Of a DNA stretch of 49,282 bases, positions 18,349-26,337 are shown piece after piece. Source of the stretch: a virus; the IMG/VR virus record IMGVR_UViG_3300035034_000508, positions 1 to 49,282 of that record. One strand, written 5' to 3'. Every line of letters begins with the position of its first letter. The first letter of the stretch is position 1. Below the pieces are notes generated by a model that was not told the origin of the DNA, ran no database searches, and was given only the letters and a program-made list of their open reading frames with translations. A program made the position numbers and the translations under genes.

Positions 18349-20124
18349 TTAGATTAAATGGTTGTCATCGTATTCAGCAGGTTTAACCGGCCCATGTACC
18401 CTGTATCTTGTTGTATTGTTATCAGGAATAAATGATAATACATCTAAATATCTACTGGTTGGTGGATAATATTTATACTCACCCGTAGCTCCACTACTTA
18501 TGACTTCACCATCAAGTTCACCCGTAATGTGATTATAAAAACGAACAGTTGCCTCAACAGGAACACCTTGCAGTAGGGTAAACCCTTCTACTTTATAACG
18601 AGTTGTAAACATCCAACGACTTTGAATTTGTAGTGGTTCTAGTGCATATTCATACTGAACCAACTCACACATTTCACCTAATACTTGATATTCACCCGGC
18701 CCTGTGTTCATTAAATGAAGTTGAGAAGGTTTATCATTTGAAGGTGATAACGCATATGTACCTTGAGCGTTTAATTCACCATCAATGTATAGTTTTAAGT
18801 TAACTGAATCGCGCACAACGACTAAGTGATGCCACACACCATCATTCCAGTTCTCACGTTCAGATGTTGCAGGGTCAGTATCACGTGAAGAAATTCTAGT
18901 GGTTGTGTTTTCAGTGACTTCTATATTACCGGGAGCATTGATACCGCTCTTACTGTTCAACCAAATTATAAGGCCATTCCAATTAGGGTCATCCTCAACA
19001 CAATGTAGCAATGTACCACGATTATATGAATTACATTTAAACCAGAATTCAATTGTATATGGGTTAGAAATATCAATAACAGGGTAGTATCTACCTACCA
19101 GTTCACGATTGATAACCGCATTACCTGTGTTATTGAATTTAGTTGAATGTGATTCGACTAGTTTATCAGGGCCGGGGAAATAATTTGAAACGCTTCCATA
19201 ATAGATACCATCTAAACCACCAATCTCAGCGTACATTGTATTATCATCGGGTACGAATAATTCATTCATTCGCCAGTAACGAAAGGGTGCATCATTTTTA
19301 ATTAAAGTATCATAATGTTTTGTTCGTGTGTAATGGTAACTCACTTGACTTTCTTCTATGCCATAATTGTATACAGCAATTTGGTCAAGTTTAAGTGTTT
19401 CAGTTGCAAAGTCAGTCACTGCATTTGGGCCACCATTACCCGCAATAAACCATGAATCATTAGTTACTGTATTTGGATAATTATCAAAATAATTCTCACT
19501 ATCCTGACCAACTAAACGACCATTTATATACACATTAATAACAGATTGATATTCGTTTACATCAATCTGAGTTACATCATATGAAACGATTAAGTGGTTT
19601 GTACTTTCAAATATATTGATACCTAGATTGGTATCCTCATATACTCTGATATTTCTACCAACTACTGTAATATCTAAGTAGTCAGTGCCATACCATGAAT
19701 CTACAGTGCTTATATTTAATACAGAACCTTTAAGGATTAGTGGTGTAACGATACTACTGCGATAACCCGGTTCACCACTCAAGCGTATCATATCAGCCTT
19801 ATCTTTATAATAAAGCATTTCTACTGAGAATGAACCAAGTACAGGGAAGTTAAATGAAGATGAGTGAGCAGCCTCAAAGTGACACTCAGGCCAGCCACCA
19901 TCAACTAATTGTTGCCAACCAACTGTACAAGCGTATTGGTCTACAACTTCAATAGGATTTAAAGAAATCTGCTCAAGTAAATAATCATCACCATTAACGA
20001 CTAATGGGTTTTGGTTGCCTTGTTCATCGACAATAGCATTACCATTCAATCCTGTTCTATCCGAATCGAAAGTCCAGAAGGCTGAAGGTACTGCATTAAG
20101 TTGTGATTGTTTTAATCCCGGCAT
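18349..20124 (-). CDS. LamG/concanavalin-A-like lectin tail protein, 591 aa
   Basis: Two lectin-like halves can be traced: residues ~1-225 (AFWTFDSDRTGLNGNAIVD ... NVYINGRLVGQD) and ~240-500. The second contains the LamG hallmarks NPYTIEFWFKCNSYNRGT, GVWHHLVVVRDSVNLKLYID and GELNAQG. The last ~70 residues (GFTLLQGVPVEATVRFYN, then ATGEYKYYPP, ending KPAEYDDN) resemble a carboxypeptidase-regulatory-like beta sandwich. A similar C-terminal module ends the proteins at 26338 and 22158. Probably a glycan-binding adhesin on the tail. It follows the homing endonuclease gene without a gap. Confidence 0.8.
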   Translation of the reverse strand: MPGLKQSQLNAVPSAFWTFDSDRTGLNGNAIVDEQGNQNPLVVNGDDYLLEQISLNPIEVVDQYACTVGWQQLVDGGWPECHFEAAHSSSFNFPVLGSFSVEMLYYKDKADMIRLSGEPGYRSSIVTPLILKGSVLNISTVDSWYGTDYLDITVVGRNIRVYEDTNLGINIFESTNHLIVSYDVTQIDVNEYQSVINVYINGRLVGQDSENYFDNYPNTVTNDSWFIAGNGGPNAVTDFATETLKLDQIAVYNYGIEESQVSYHYTRTKHYDTLIKNDAPFRYWRMNELFVPDDNTMYAEIGGLDGIYYGSVSNYFPGPDKLVESHSTKFNNTGNAVINRELVGRYYPVIDISNPYTIEFWFKCNSYNRGTLLHCVEDDPNWNGLIIWLNSKSGINAPGNIEVTENTTTRISSRDTDPATSERENWNDGVWHHLVVVRDSVNLKLYIDGELNAQGTYALSPSNDKPSQLHLMNTGPGEYQVLGEMCELVQYEYALEPLQIQSRWMFTTRYKVEGFTLLQGVPVEATVRFYNHITGELDGEVISSGATGEYKYYPPTSRYLDVLSFIPDNNTTRYRVHGPVKPAEYDDNHLI

Positions 20125-21510
20125 TTATTTTAAAACCCATGTATATGTTTTACATGACCATATACGGTCATATTTAAGTTCTTGCATCATTTCCCATTCA
20201 GTTTTATTTATATCAAATAATTGTGGATGTTTTACGGCGATTCTCGATTTCTGATACTTCATTCTACTTTCAATAGATTTATAATCTTTCGTGTAGTAAT
20301 ATATCGGGTCATTGATTCGAGTTAACCTAAAACCATTCTGTTTATAAACATTACCATCAGAGTATCTACAATCAGAATAACTAACAAGTACACCTTCGGG
20401 GGTGTGTTTTAGTAATTTACTGAATCCACCAACAACTCTATACCCCTGTTTTACACAAAATCTATTCAGTTCATAATCATATTGGTGGTTACGTGATTTG
20501 ATAAATGTCATTACAGCAACCAATTCATCTTCATAAAACAATCCATACGCATATGAGTAATTACATGAACCTTGAACGTGATTCTCATTTAAGAATTCAT
20601 TACAATTGTCTACTTCTCTAACAACTGTTTTCCTACCATGTATAGCTGTAGAAACCCCACATTTAGCCTTAATCATATTAATGATAAGGTTGAATTTCTG
20701 GTTTACTTCCTCATCCCAAAATTGATATAAATGGATACCATGTTTCTTGCATACTTCATACTTAGATTGATGGTATTGACGACCTTTAGAGCCAGCCAAT
20801 TCACTATGAAACTTATATCCATTTATCTCAACTGCAACATTATGTTCAGGGAAGTAAATATCTAATTCAATACCATCTAATTTATAAGATTGTACTGGAT
20901 TGAATTCTGACAACACATCAATTAACCGCCTTTCATTTAAACTGGTATTACCCGATTTAACAATTGGTATGTTATGATAATGTAACGCGTTTTGTACAGT
21001 TGGATATGACACATTAATTAAACGTGAAATGATACCAATGTTCATGTATTCTTTATATAGGTTTAATAACCAATCACGGTTTTTTAGGTTAACATGAGTT
21101 GGAACGTGTTTATAATCCACTAAAGATTTATAATGGAATTCACTCTCATACATCACATCGTCAACTGAAATTAATTCTTTATTATCATTCCAATTAGTAT
21201 TGTCAACTGTAATATTGTGCTTCTTAATATATTTGCCAACACATTGTTTAGTGATACCTAATGAATCAGCTATCCCTTGATATGATTTGGTTTTACCATA
21301 TGCATCTACCATCCACTCTTTATTGTCTAGTTTTTCTTGAATGTGTGGAGCAATAAATCCATGTTTTTTGATTGGCACATTATGTTTCTTGAAGTGACTT
21401 GAAAGATATTTACGGTTAATACCATATTTACTCTCAAGATTTCTCATACCCAAACCTTCATTTAAGTAATCATTAACAATCTCATCATGAAACAAATCCA
21501 GCTTCGACAT
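20125..21510 (-). CDS. Free-standing homing endonuclease, EDxHD/Vsr-like nuclease with helix-turn-helix repeats
   Basis: 461 aa. The N-terminal ~185 residues contain three helix-turn-helix-like units (LESKYGINRKYLSSHFKKHN, IADSLGITKQCVGKYIKKHN, ISRLINVSYPTVQNALHYHN). Residues ~210-270 are the nuclease core: ELDIYF with E215 and D217, AVEINGYKFH with E228 and H235, and a conserved IHLYQFWDEE strand. The C-terminal part (HVQGSCNYSYAYGLFYEDE, VVGGFSKLL, SYSDCRYSDGN) matches the accessory domain of phage homing endonucleases of the Hef/I-Bth0305I type. It interrupts a run of tail genes and has its own sigma70-type promoter, as expected of a selfish gene. Intact by length. The target site is unknown. 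Confidence 0.88.
   Translation of the reverse strand: MSKLDLFHDEIVNDYLNEGLGMRNLESKYGINRKYLSSHFKKHNVPIKKHGFIAPHIQEKLDNKEWMVDAYGKTKSYQGIADSLGITKQCVGKYIKKHNITVDNTNWNDNKELISVDDVMYESEFHYKSLVDYKHVPTHVNLKNRDWLLNLYKEYMNIGIISRLINVSYPTVQNALHYHNIPIVKSGNTSLNERRLIDVLSEFNPVQSYKLDGIELDIYFPEHNVAVEINGYKFHSELAGSKGRQYHQSKYEVCKKHGIHLYQFWDEEVNQKFNLIINMIKAKCGVSTAIHGRKTVVREVDNCNEFLNENHVQGSCNYSYAYGLFYEDELVAVMTFIKSRNHQYDYELNRFCVKQGYRVVGGFSKLLKHTPEGVLVSYSDCRYSDGNVYKQNGFRLTRINDPIYYYTKDYKSIESRMKYQKSRIAVKHPQLFDINKTEWEMMQELKYDRIWSCKTYTWVLK
20205..20212 (-). promoter_or_regulatory. Candidate late box TATAAATA inside the 3' end of the homing endonuclease gene
   Basis: A perfect TATAAATA on the minus strand, about 81 bp upstream of the 591-aa lectin gene start. 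It could supply late transcription to genes downstream of the inserted endonuclease. It lies in coding sequence, so chance is possible. Confidence 0.4.
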
Positions 21511-21526
21511 AACACAACCTCATAGA

Positions 21527-21576
21527 GTAAACAATGGTGACAAATTTATATTATTATATATGTCACCATTGTTTAC
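21527..21576. repeat. 16-bp perfect inverted repeat over the homing endonuclease promoter
   Basis: The arms GTAAACAATGGTGACA (21527-21542) and its exact reverse complement (21561-21576) are separated by 18 bp. On the minus strand the first arm fills the -35/-10 spacer and the second covers the start of the transcript. The spacing of arm centres, 34 bp, is about three helical turns, as for a dimeric operator. As RNA the arms could also form a hairpin, but only if transcription began upstream. Confidence 0.85.
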
Positions 21577-21581
21577 GTCAA
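21553..21581 (-). promoter_or_regulatory. Sigma70-type promoter of the homing endonuclease gene
   Basis: On the minus strand: TTGACG (21576-21581), a 17-bp spacer, TATAAT (21553-21558). This is near consensus for a host vegetative promoter, in the middle of a late operon. The endonuclease ATG follows about 43 bp downstream with a GAGG Shine-Dalgarno. Confidence 0.85.
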
Positions 21582-21606
21582 GTGGATTATTAAAACTTGT
21601 TATAAA

Positions 21607-22044
21607 TTAACAAGTTGCACGAGTTATACGTAACTGACCAGCAAGAATCTTCGGCGCGCCGTCGCCGTTATTAACAACTTTAGAAGTTGTAAGTGATGCT
21701 ACGAATAACAGGTTATTTGTACCACCTGCATCTGAATCATATAAACCCGCACCAACAATAGTGCCCCAATTGGCAGTAGGTGTACCGAACTGAATATCCC
21801 CTGTATTGTTATATTCAAGGTTAACACCAGAAGGGCCACTCCAACCACCAGCACCAATTGATATGCGGCCATAACCAGTACCAGATGTATTTACTTCTTG
21901 ACCGGGTGTTGTTGTTCCATCCAGTGAAGGTAATGCGGTGAACAGTGCTACCCAAATAGCAGCAGGGGCAGTCCATGCAGTGTTAGATAGCAGGTAAGCC
22001 ATCTGTTGATTGTATAAGTAATCTGAAGTAGTTGCACTAGGCAT
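21607..22044 (-). CDS. Small phage tail protein, 145 aa
   Basis: The pattern SDYLYNQQMAYLLSNTAW, then PAAIWVALFTALPSLDG, then GQEVNTSGTGYGRISIGAG is the common 'Y-L...L-N-x-x-x-W-T-A-P..vyvaLfT..P...G.EVs..gYaR' signature of a family of small tail proteins found across many phages (mycobacteriophage Gp80-like). The C-terminal half is beta-rich and ends in Cys. A late box lies 84 bp upstream. It is the gene immediately upstream of the homing endonuclease. Its exact position in the virion is unknown. Confidence 0.75.
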   Translation of the reverse strand: MPSATTSDYLYNQQMAYLLSNTAWTAPAAIWVALFTALPSLDGTTTPGQEVNTSGTGYGRISIGAGGWSGPSGVNLEYNNTGDIQFGTPTANWGTIVGAGLYDSDAGGTNNLLFVASLTTSKVVNNGDGAPKILAGQLRITRATC

Positions 22045-22127
22045 ATATAAATCCTCTTGTTATTAAGTTATACCCAACTCTTATATTTGTTTGGTTGAGT
22101 AATTTATTATTCTTTATTCCATTCTCT

Positions 22128-22135
22128 TATTTATA
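22128..22135 (-). promoter_or_regulatory. Late promoter box TATAAATA upstream of the 145-aa tail gene
   Basis: A perfect TATAAATA on the minus strand in the 113-bp gap between the 311-aa and 145-aa genes, 84 bp before the start codon. Confidence 0.7.
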
Positions 22136-22157
22136 CTGTACTAAAAATCCATTTCAA

Positions 22158-23093
22158 TTACAGTGAATATGTTGCTGGTTGTGGGTCAATGAAATCATTA
22201 ACCTTCGCTTCCAGAGTGGGAGCATCCACATCGTCAAACGCTACTATAAAGTATTTATCACCCACCGTTAAACCGGATGGAAATGAATAATTTCCAGCAG
22301 CATCCGTATATGTATAATCCACCATCTCACCTGACACCCTATCATACAATCTTATTAGGTTTCCAACAGATGGATTTGAATCTTTTGTTACAGGGCTTGA
22401 TGGAATCTCACCTAAATCACTTGAGAAACTTCTACCATAATTATTCATTCGTAGCGGCTGTGATAGTTTACTAATACCTGTGTATAGTTTCTTTGGTCTA
22501 GGCCATGAACCAAATACCAACGAATCAATTAACACGGTATCTGAAATTACATAATCCTTCATTCCAAAGTTTAATTCATTCTGGATTATTCCATCACTAT
22601 TAATCTCATTTAATACAGGGTCAGCTATACCACTGATTGGATTATCGAATCCAATTAAACTAATAACCGCGTTTGTATCACGAATCCCTTTATCTAATTC
22701 GGTTTGTGTTTCTCTAAGGTCAATAAACAATACATAGTCAATAGGAATTGTGCCATTGAAACCAGATGTATATAATCTTATCCAGTAATCACCTACTGGT
22801 AAGTTTTCATAAACAATACTTTCAATTCGAGAAAATGTTGTATAACTTGCAACTTCCCCTGAAATAACAGTTTCGTTTATATCAATCAATTCAACATAGA
22901 TAGTTGCGTATGATGAATTACTGAAGTTGAAATATGCCTGTGACCATATATCCAGTCTATTAACCGCATCAGATATAGTAATCTTAAAATAATCCGAATC
23001 AGTTCCATCTGAAAAATTGCCCTCAACACTAAAGAATCCAGTGTTGGTAGATAAATCGGTTGCTGTTGCTGTTGATGAGCCGTGGTCACTCAT
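22158..23093 (-). CDS. Tail adhesin with PPC-like N-terminus and carboxypeptidase-regulatory-like C-terminus, 311 aa
   Basis: Residues ~1-130 follow the bacterial pre-peptidase C-terminal (PPC) pattern: DHGSSTATATDLSTNTGFF, then GTDSDYFKITISDAVNRLDI and a final GDYWIRLYTSGFNGT. A linker with serine and aspartate follows. Residues ~235-311 (GNLIRLYDRVSGEMVDYTY, TDAAGNYSFPSGL, KYFIVAFDD) are a carboxypeptidase-regulatory-like Ig fold, shared with the ends of two LamG proteins here. Both modules are common in secreted or surface proteins. A role in host surface binding is inferred. Spacing to the upstream paralogue is 5 bp. Confidence 0.7.
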   Translation of the reverse strand: MSDHGSSTATATDLSTNTGFFSVEGNFSDGTDSDYFKITISDAVNRLDIWSQAYFNFSNSSYATIYVELIDINETVISGEVASYTTFSRIESIVYENLPVGDYWIRLYTSGFNGTIPIDYVLFIDLRETQTELDKGIRDTNAVISLIGFDNPISGIADPVLNEINSDGIIQNELNFGMKDYVISDTVLIDSLVFGSWPRPKKLYTGISKLSQPLRMNNYGRSFSSDLGEIPSSPVTKDSNPSVGNLIRLYDRVSGEMVDYTYTDAAGNYSFPSGLTVGDKYFIVAFDDVDAPTLEAKVNDFIDPQPATYSL

Positions 23094-23098
23094 TTAAA

Positions 23099-24100
23099 TT
23101 ACTCAACCCCCCAATCACCATCCCGTAAGAACAGTTGACCGTCATAACCACTCAATGTGTATATAGTTTCACCGGCATAAACACCCGTTCCATCTATTTG
23201 ATAAATGATACCGTTCTTATTAAATGCCTGTGAGCCTAATGAATATAAAAGCCCCGGCAACTCACCCATGTATGCATTTGTTGATGTTAATCTCACTTTA
23301 TCAAGATATAACCCACCATCAATCTGATTTGGATACTTCGGTACACCATCAGTGTTTGTGCCAGAACCGGGATAAGGCAAAGAGTATCCAACTTTAACTA
23401 GATAATTTAAGTAGATTATATCAGGCCCAATTGAATTTAATCCAACGGAAGCACATCGTTTGCTTTCATAACCTGTGCTGCTATCACCTGTTAATGAATT
23501 ACAACCATTAGTAGGAATTTCAATTGAACCATTATGATATGTAATCATCTGGTTATATAAGAACCCACTGTAAGGCGTTACAATATCACCAAAGAATTCA
23601 TGGAAGGTATATTGAGTTGTTGCACTTGCAGTGTTGTCGAATAGTACAGGTGAGCCAGATGGCGTACTTGTATTATAACCAAACCAGAAATAAACGGCAC
23701 GACTGGTTGCAAAAATCATCCAAGGAACTTCATATGATGTTGATGATGCATATCCGGTTGAGAACCAATCATATGTTTCATTACCTGCCCACGGATTGAT
23801 TGAAGTATTAAGGTCAGTAAAATCTTCAGCCACCTCAAAACTACAATATGGTTGTGTTGGAGTTACCTGATAATCATATAACTTTATACACTGTTGTGGT
23901 GCGGTTGGATTAGCTACACTTGCGCCTTGTTTAAGAACAAAACTACTAGCATCACTGAAAGGTTTGCTCCATCCAGCCGCTGCTTTACCTGTATAACCGT
24001 CAACCAAACATGCAGTGAGCAGTGCCTGAAAAGATGCAGCAGTTTTTAAATATACAGGTGCATTTGCATCTTGCCATGAATATACTATTGGACTTGCCAT
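23099..24100 (-). CDS. Virion structural protein, paralogue A, 333 aa
   Basis: It is homologous along its whole length to the upstream 334-aa gene. Shared landmarks are VYSWQDANAPVYLKTAASF / VYTWLDDSAPVYSNTMSSF, ACLVDGY, AGWSKPFSDAS, TSRAVYFWFGYN, and the ends LPGLLYSLGSQAF...DGQLFLRDGDWGVE and the corresponding MPGLLYHIHGRYF...HDGEWGVE. Many Trp, Tyr and Gly residues suggest a beta-sandwich. The pair resembles structural proteins that sit between spike and adhesin genes, but I do not know a named family. A late box lies 31 bp upstream. Confidence 0.7.
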   Translation of the reverse strand: MASPIVYSWQDANAPVYLKTAASFQALLTACLVDGYTGKAAAGWSKPFSDASSFVLKQGASVANPTAPQQCIKLYDYQVTPTQPYCSFEVAEDFTDLNTSINPWAGNETYDWFSTGYASSTSYEVPWMIFATSRAVYFWFGYNTSTPSGSPVLFDNTASATTQYTFHEFFGDIVTPYSGFLYNQMITYHNGSIEIPTNGCNSLTGDSSTGYESKRCASVGLNSIGPDIIYLNYLVKVGYSLPYPGSGTNTDGVPKYPNQIDGGLYLDKVRLTSTNAYMGELPGLLYSLGSQAFNKNGIIYQIDGTGVYAGETIYTLSGYDGQLFLRDGDWGVE

Positions 24101-24130
24101 TTAATTATTCCTCTAATCTATAATTAACTA

Positions 24131-24138
24131 TATTTATA
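24131..24138 (-). promoter_or_regulatory. Late promoter box TATAAATA before paralogue A
   Basis: A perfect TATAAATA on the minus strand in the 42-bp gap between the two paralogous genes, 31 bp before the start codon of paralogue A. Confidence 0.7.
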
Positions 24139-24142
24139 TACA

Positions 24143-25147
24143 TTATTCAACCCCCCATTCACCATCATGGATGAATGCCTGACCATTATATGTATTTACA
24201 ATGTAGATATTCTTACCTTCATACCCACCAACCCCTTTAAATGATATGTCATCCGTTTTATCTTTATCAAAATATCTACCATGTATATGATATAGAAGGC
24301 CGGGCATTTCACCAACAAGAGCAAACTCATTTGTCAATCTAACCACATCTAATTTTAATGAATTATCAACTGGATTATCTTTTGAGTTATACCCTTGTAG
24401 TGTAAAATTAAATCCTAAGTAACCGTTATCACCCTTCGATTCGGGTACAAGTGTATTATAATACGCTCTACTATAAGCAACTCTATTATCCTTCAAGCTT
24501 CCACAAAACGATTTGTTGCTCGCTGATGTACCTAACTGAGTTATAAAATGCGTTAAATATGTTGATGATGTACTCGAAGTTGAACCCAACACATACATGG
24601 TGTTTCTAGTATTCCACTCATGATATGGTGTATAATCCCCAAAGAATCCATTGAAATTATACCCTCTCTCTAAACTATTATTACTTGAGAATTTATCAGG
24701 TATAGAACCAGATACAGTATTGTTATATCCAAACATAAAATAAACAGCGCGACTTGTGGCTAATATAATCCACGGAACCTGATATGCTGTGCTACTACTA
24801 TATCCTTTCGGGAATTTTAAATATGTGTCTGGTATACTAGAATCATGCCAACTATCTACTGGTGTGTTTAAATCAGTGTAATCTTGAGCGATTTGATAAT
24901 GTGCGTAAGCACGAGTCGTACTCGCCTCAAAATCATATATCTTCAAACAATGTTTTAATGGATTTGTGCCGCCTTGTTTTAGAATTAAACTAGTTGCATC
25001 TTCAAAGGGGATACTCCAACCTGCACCAGCCTTTGTGCCATATCCATCAACTAAACAGGCACGTAACAGTGCAATGAATGAACTCATCGTATTGCTATAA
25101 ACAGGTGCGCTATCGTCTAGCCATGTATAAACTGTAGGTTTTGTCAT
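24143..25147 (-). CDS. Virion structural protein, paralogue B, 334 aa
   Basis: Tandem paralogue of the 333-aa gene just downstream, aligned end to end with scattered identity. The conserved parts are the N-terminal VYTWLDDSAPVY and the C-terminal GEWGVE; the middle diverges. This pattern suggests an old duplication followed by divergence, with conserved ends perhaps mediating assembly. It lies 12 bp downstream of the gp5-like spike gene, so it may bind the hub or the outside of the baseplate. No enzymatic motif is visible. Confidence 0.7.
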   Translation of the reverse strand: MTKPTVYTWLDDSAPVYSNTMSSFIALLRACLVDGYGTKAGAGWSIPFEDATSLILKQGGTNPLKHCLKIYDFEASTTRAYAHYQIAQDYTDLNTPVDSWHDSSIPDTYLKFPKGYSSSTAYQVPWIILATSRAVYFMFGYNNTVSGSIPDKFSSNNSLERGYNFNGFFGDYTPYHEWNTRNTMYVLGSTSSTSSTYLTHFITQLGTSASNKSFCGSLKDNRVAYSRAYYNTLVPESKGDNGYLGFNFTLQGYNSKDNPVDNSLKLDVVRLTNEFALVGEMPGLLYHIHGRYFDKDKTDDISFKGVGGYEGKNIYIVNTYNGQAFIHDGEWGVE

Positions 25148-25159
25148 TATAAAAATTCC

Positions 25160-26104
25160 TTAAAATGCAGGTACAGGGCCGGGTAAATTAAAATGTACCT
25201 GTGCGCCATCAAGATATGAATTACCACCCGCATTCATTACTAAATCACCACCAACTTTCAATTGGTATTTACCATGTATATATTCATCCTTATTACCCGT
25301 CACTTCTGATTTACAATCCCCATCAACTAAAATATTAGCATCACCATTTATGGTAATATTCAAGTTTCCAGTAACGTGCATATTTTTCCCATCAAGCACA
25401 ATCTCATAATCAGCACCAACTACTTTAGTAACCTTCGTACCATCAGGATGAATTTCTTCAAATGTTCCTGATTTATGATATGTGTGAATACGTTCTGCAC
25501 CTTCTGTGTCATCAAACTCTTGAACATGACCACTTTCAGTTTCCTTTACATGATTGTATGGGTATTCAGCTGCATATGGTGTTTCTGGTTCATCCCAGTT
25601 CCCTGAACCTAATGCAAGCGAAACACCTACTTTAACCCCATCTTTTTTAGATTGGACTATTGTTTCTTCTATTTTTTCATTACGTGCTAACCGATTGGTA
25701 TCTGGTTCGCCTAGATAAGCATCTTTAGGATACACCCCATTAGGGTCATTGAATCCTTGATTTTTATCTTTAGATTCTGGTTTACCACCCAATGTACCCA
25801 TAATTACAGGGTCATGAGCGTTATGACCATCACGGAAGAACCCAACTACCCACGTACCCTCCACAACACCTACAGGGGCTTCACCTAAGCCGTTCATAGC
25901 CGCTGAAGTGATTGGTTGCATAGGGTAGGCCCACAATAGCTTATTTGTCGCTATATCACCCTTATCAGCCGTATGGTATCCACCAATGCGCACACGTACA
26001 CGCCCTAACATCTCAGGGTCTAATCTATCCTCAACTACGCCTATCCACCATACAAATGAACCCATTGAGAAGGCCATTGATTCATTTTGATTGTTTTGTA
26101 TCAT
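25160..26104 (-). CDS. 5: Baseplate central spike protein, gp5-like without lysozyme domain
   Basis: 314 aa against 575 in T4 gp5. The N-terminal ~110 residues are the OB fold: FVWWIGVVEDRLDPEMLGRV, RVRIGGYHTADKGDI, then EGTWVVGFFRDGHNAHDPVI. Residues ~110-190 form a linker without a recognisable lysozyme domain. From residue ~190 the TESGHVQEFDDTEGAERIH and GTFEEIHPDGTKVTKVVG motifs open the triple-stranded beta helix (NMHVTGNLNITINGDANIL and similar repeats) that forms the needle. It should be tipped by the PAAR protein at 14251-14541 and bind the gp27-like hub. Muralytic activity must come from another protein, for example the SleB-type hydrolase. Confidence 0.9.
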   Translation of the reverse strand: MIQNNQNESMAFSMGSFVWWIGVVEDRLDPEMLGRVRVRIGGYHTADKGDIATNKLLWAYPMQPITSAAMNGLGEAPVGVVEGTWVVGFFRDGHNAHDPVIMGTLGGKPESKDKNQGFNDPNGVYPKDAYLGEPDTNRLARNEKIEETIVQSKKDGVKVGVSLALGSGNWDEPETPYAAEYPYNHVKETESGHVQEFDDTEGAERIHTYHKSGTFEEIHPDGTKVTKVVGADYEIVLDGKNMHVTGNLNITINGDANILVDGDCKSEVTGNKDEYIHGKYQLKVGGDLVMNAGGNSYLDGAQVHFNLPGPVPAF

Positions 26105-26337
26105 ATTGATTCCAAAGGGTTTTAAAAATTAATTTAAAATAAGTTAAAATAATGCTTGACAAGCATTTGACAGCTTGATATGCTGCGCATGTGGCCGCAA
26201 TGATATTATATTACTAATTATTAATTACGTTATTAATTACGTTATTAACTAATACGTGGTGTGAAACACCACTCGCCTACGGCGATAACTAATATCTGTT
26301 ACTCCACATGTAAGTATAATATTAATATGTGGTGTTG
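26105..26337. other. Structured 233-bp intergenic region between a LamG gene and the gp5-like spike gene
   Basis: No credible ORF. It contains a perfect 7-bp hairpin (GTGGTGT, GAA, ACACCAC), CGCC-TAC-GGCG next to it, a CCACAT...ATGTGG arm pair, two copies of ATTAATTACGTT in tandem, and interlocking TTGACA-containing palindromes near 26155-26195 (GCTTGACAAGC). It is by far the longest untranslated gap in the structural operon. On the minus strand it would be the leader of the spike gene, which has only a weak TGGA Shine-Dalgarno. No TATAAATA box is present. Confidence 0.6.

Noticed and set aside
20125-21510. An intron or intein at the homing endonuclease locus
   Set aside because: The endonuclease is a complete separate ORF with its own promoter, and neither neighbouring tail gene is interrupted.
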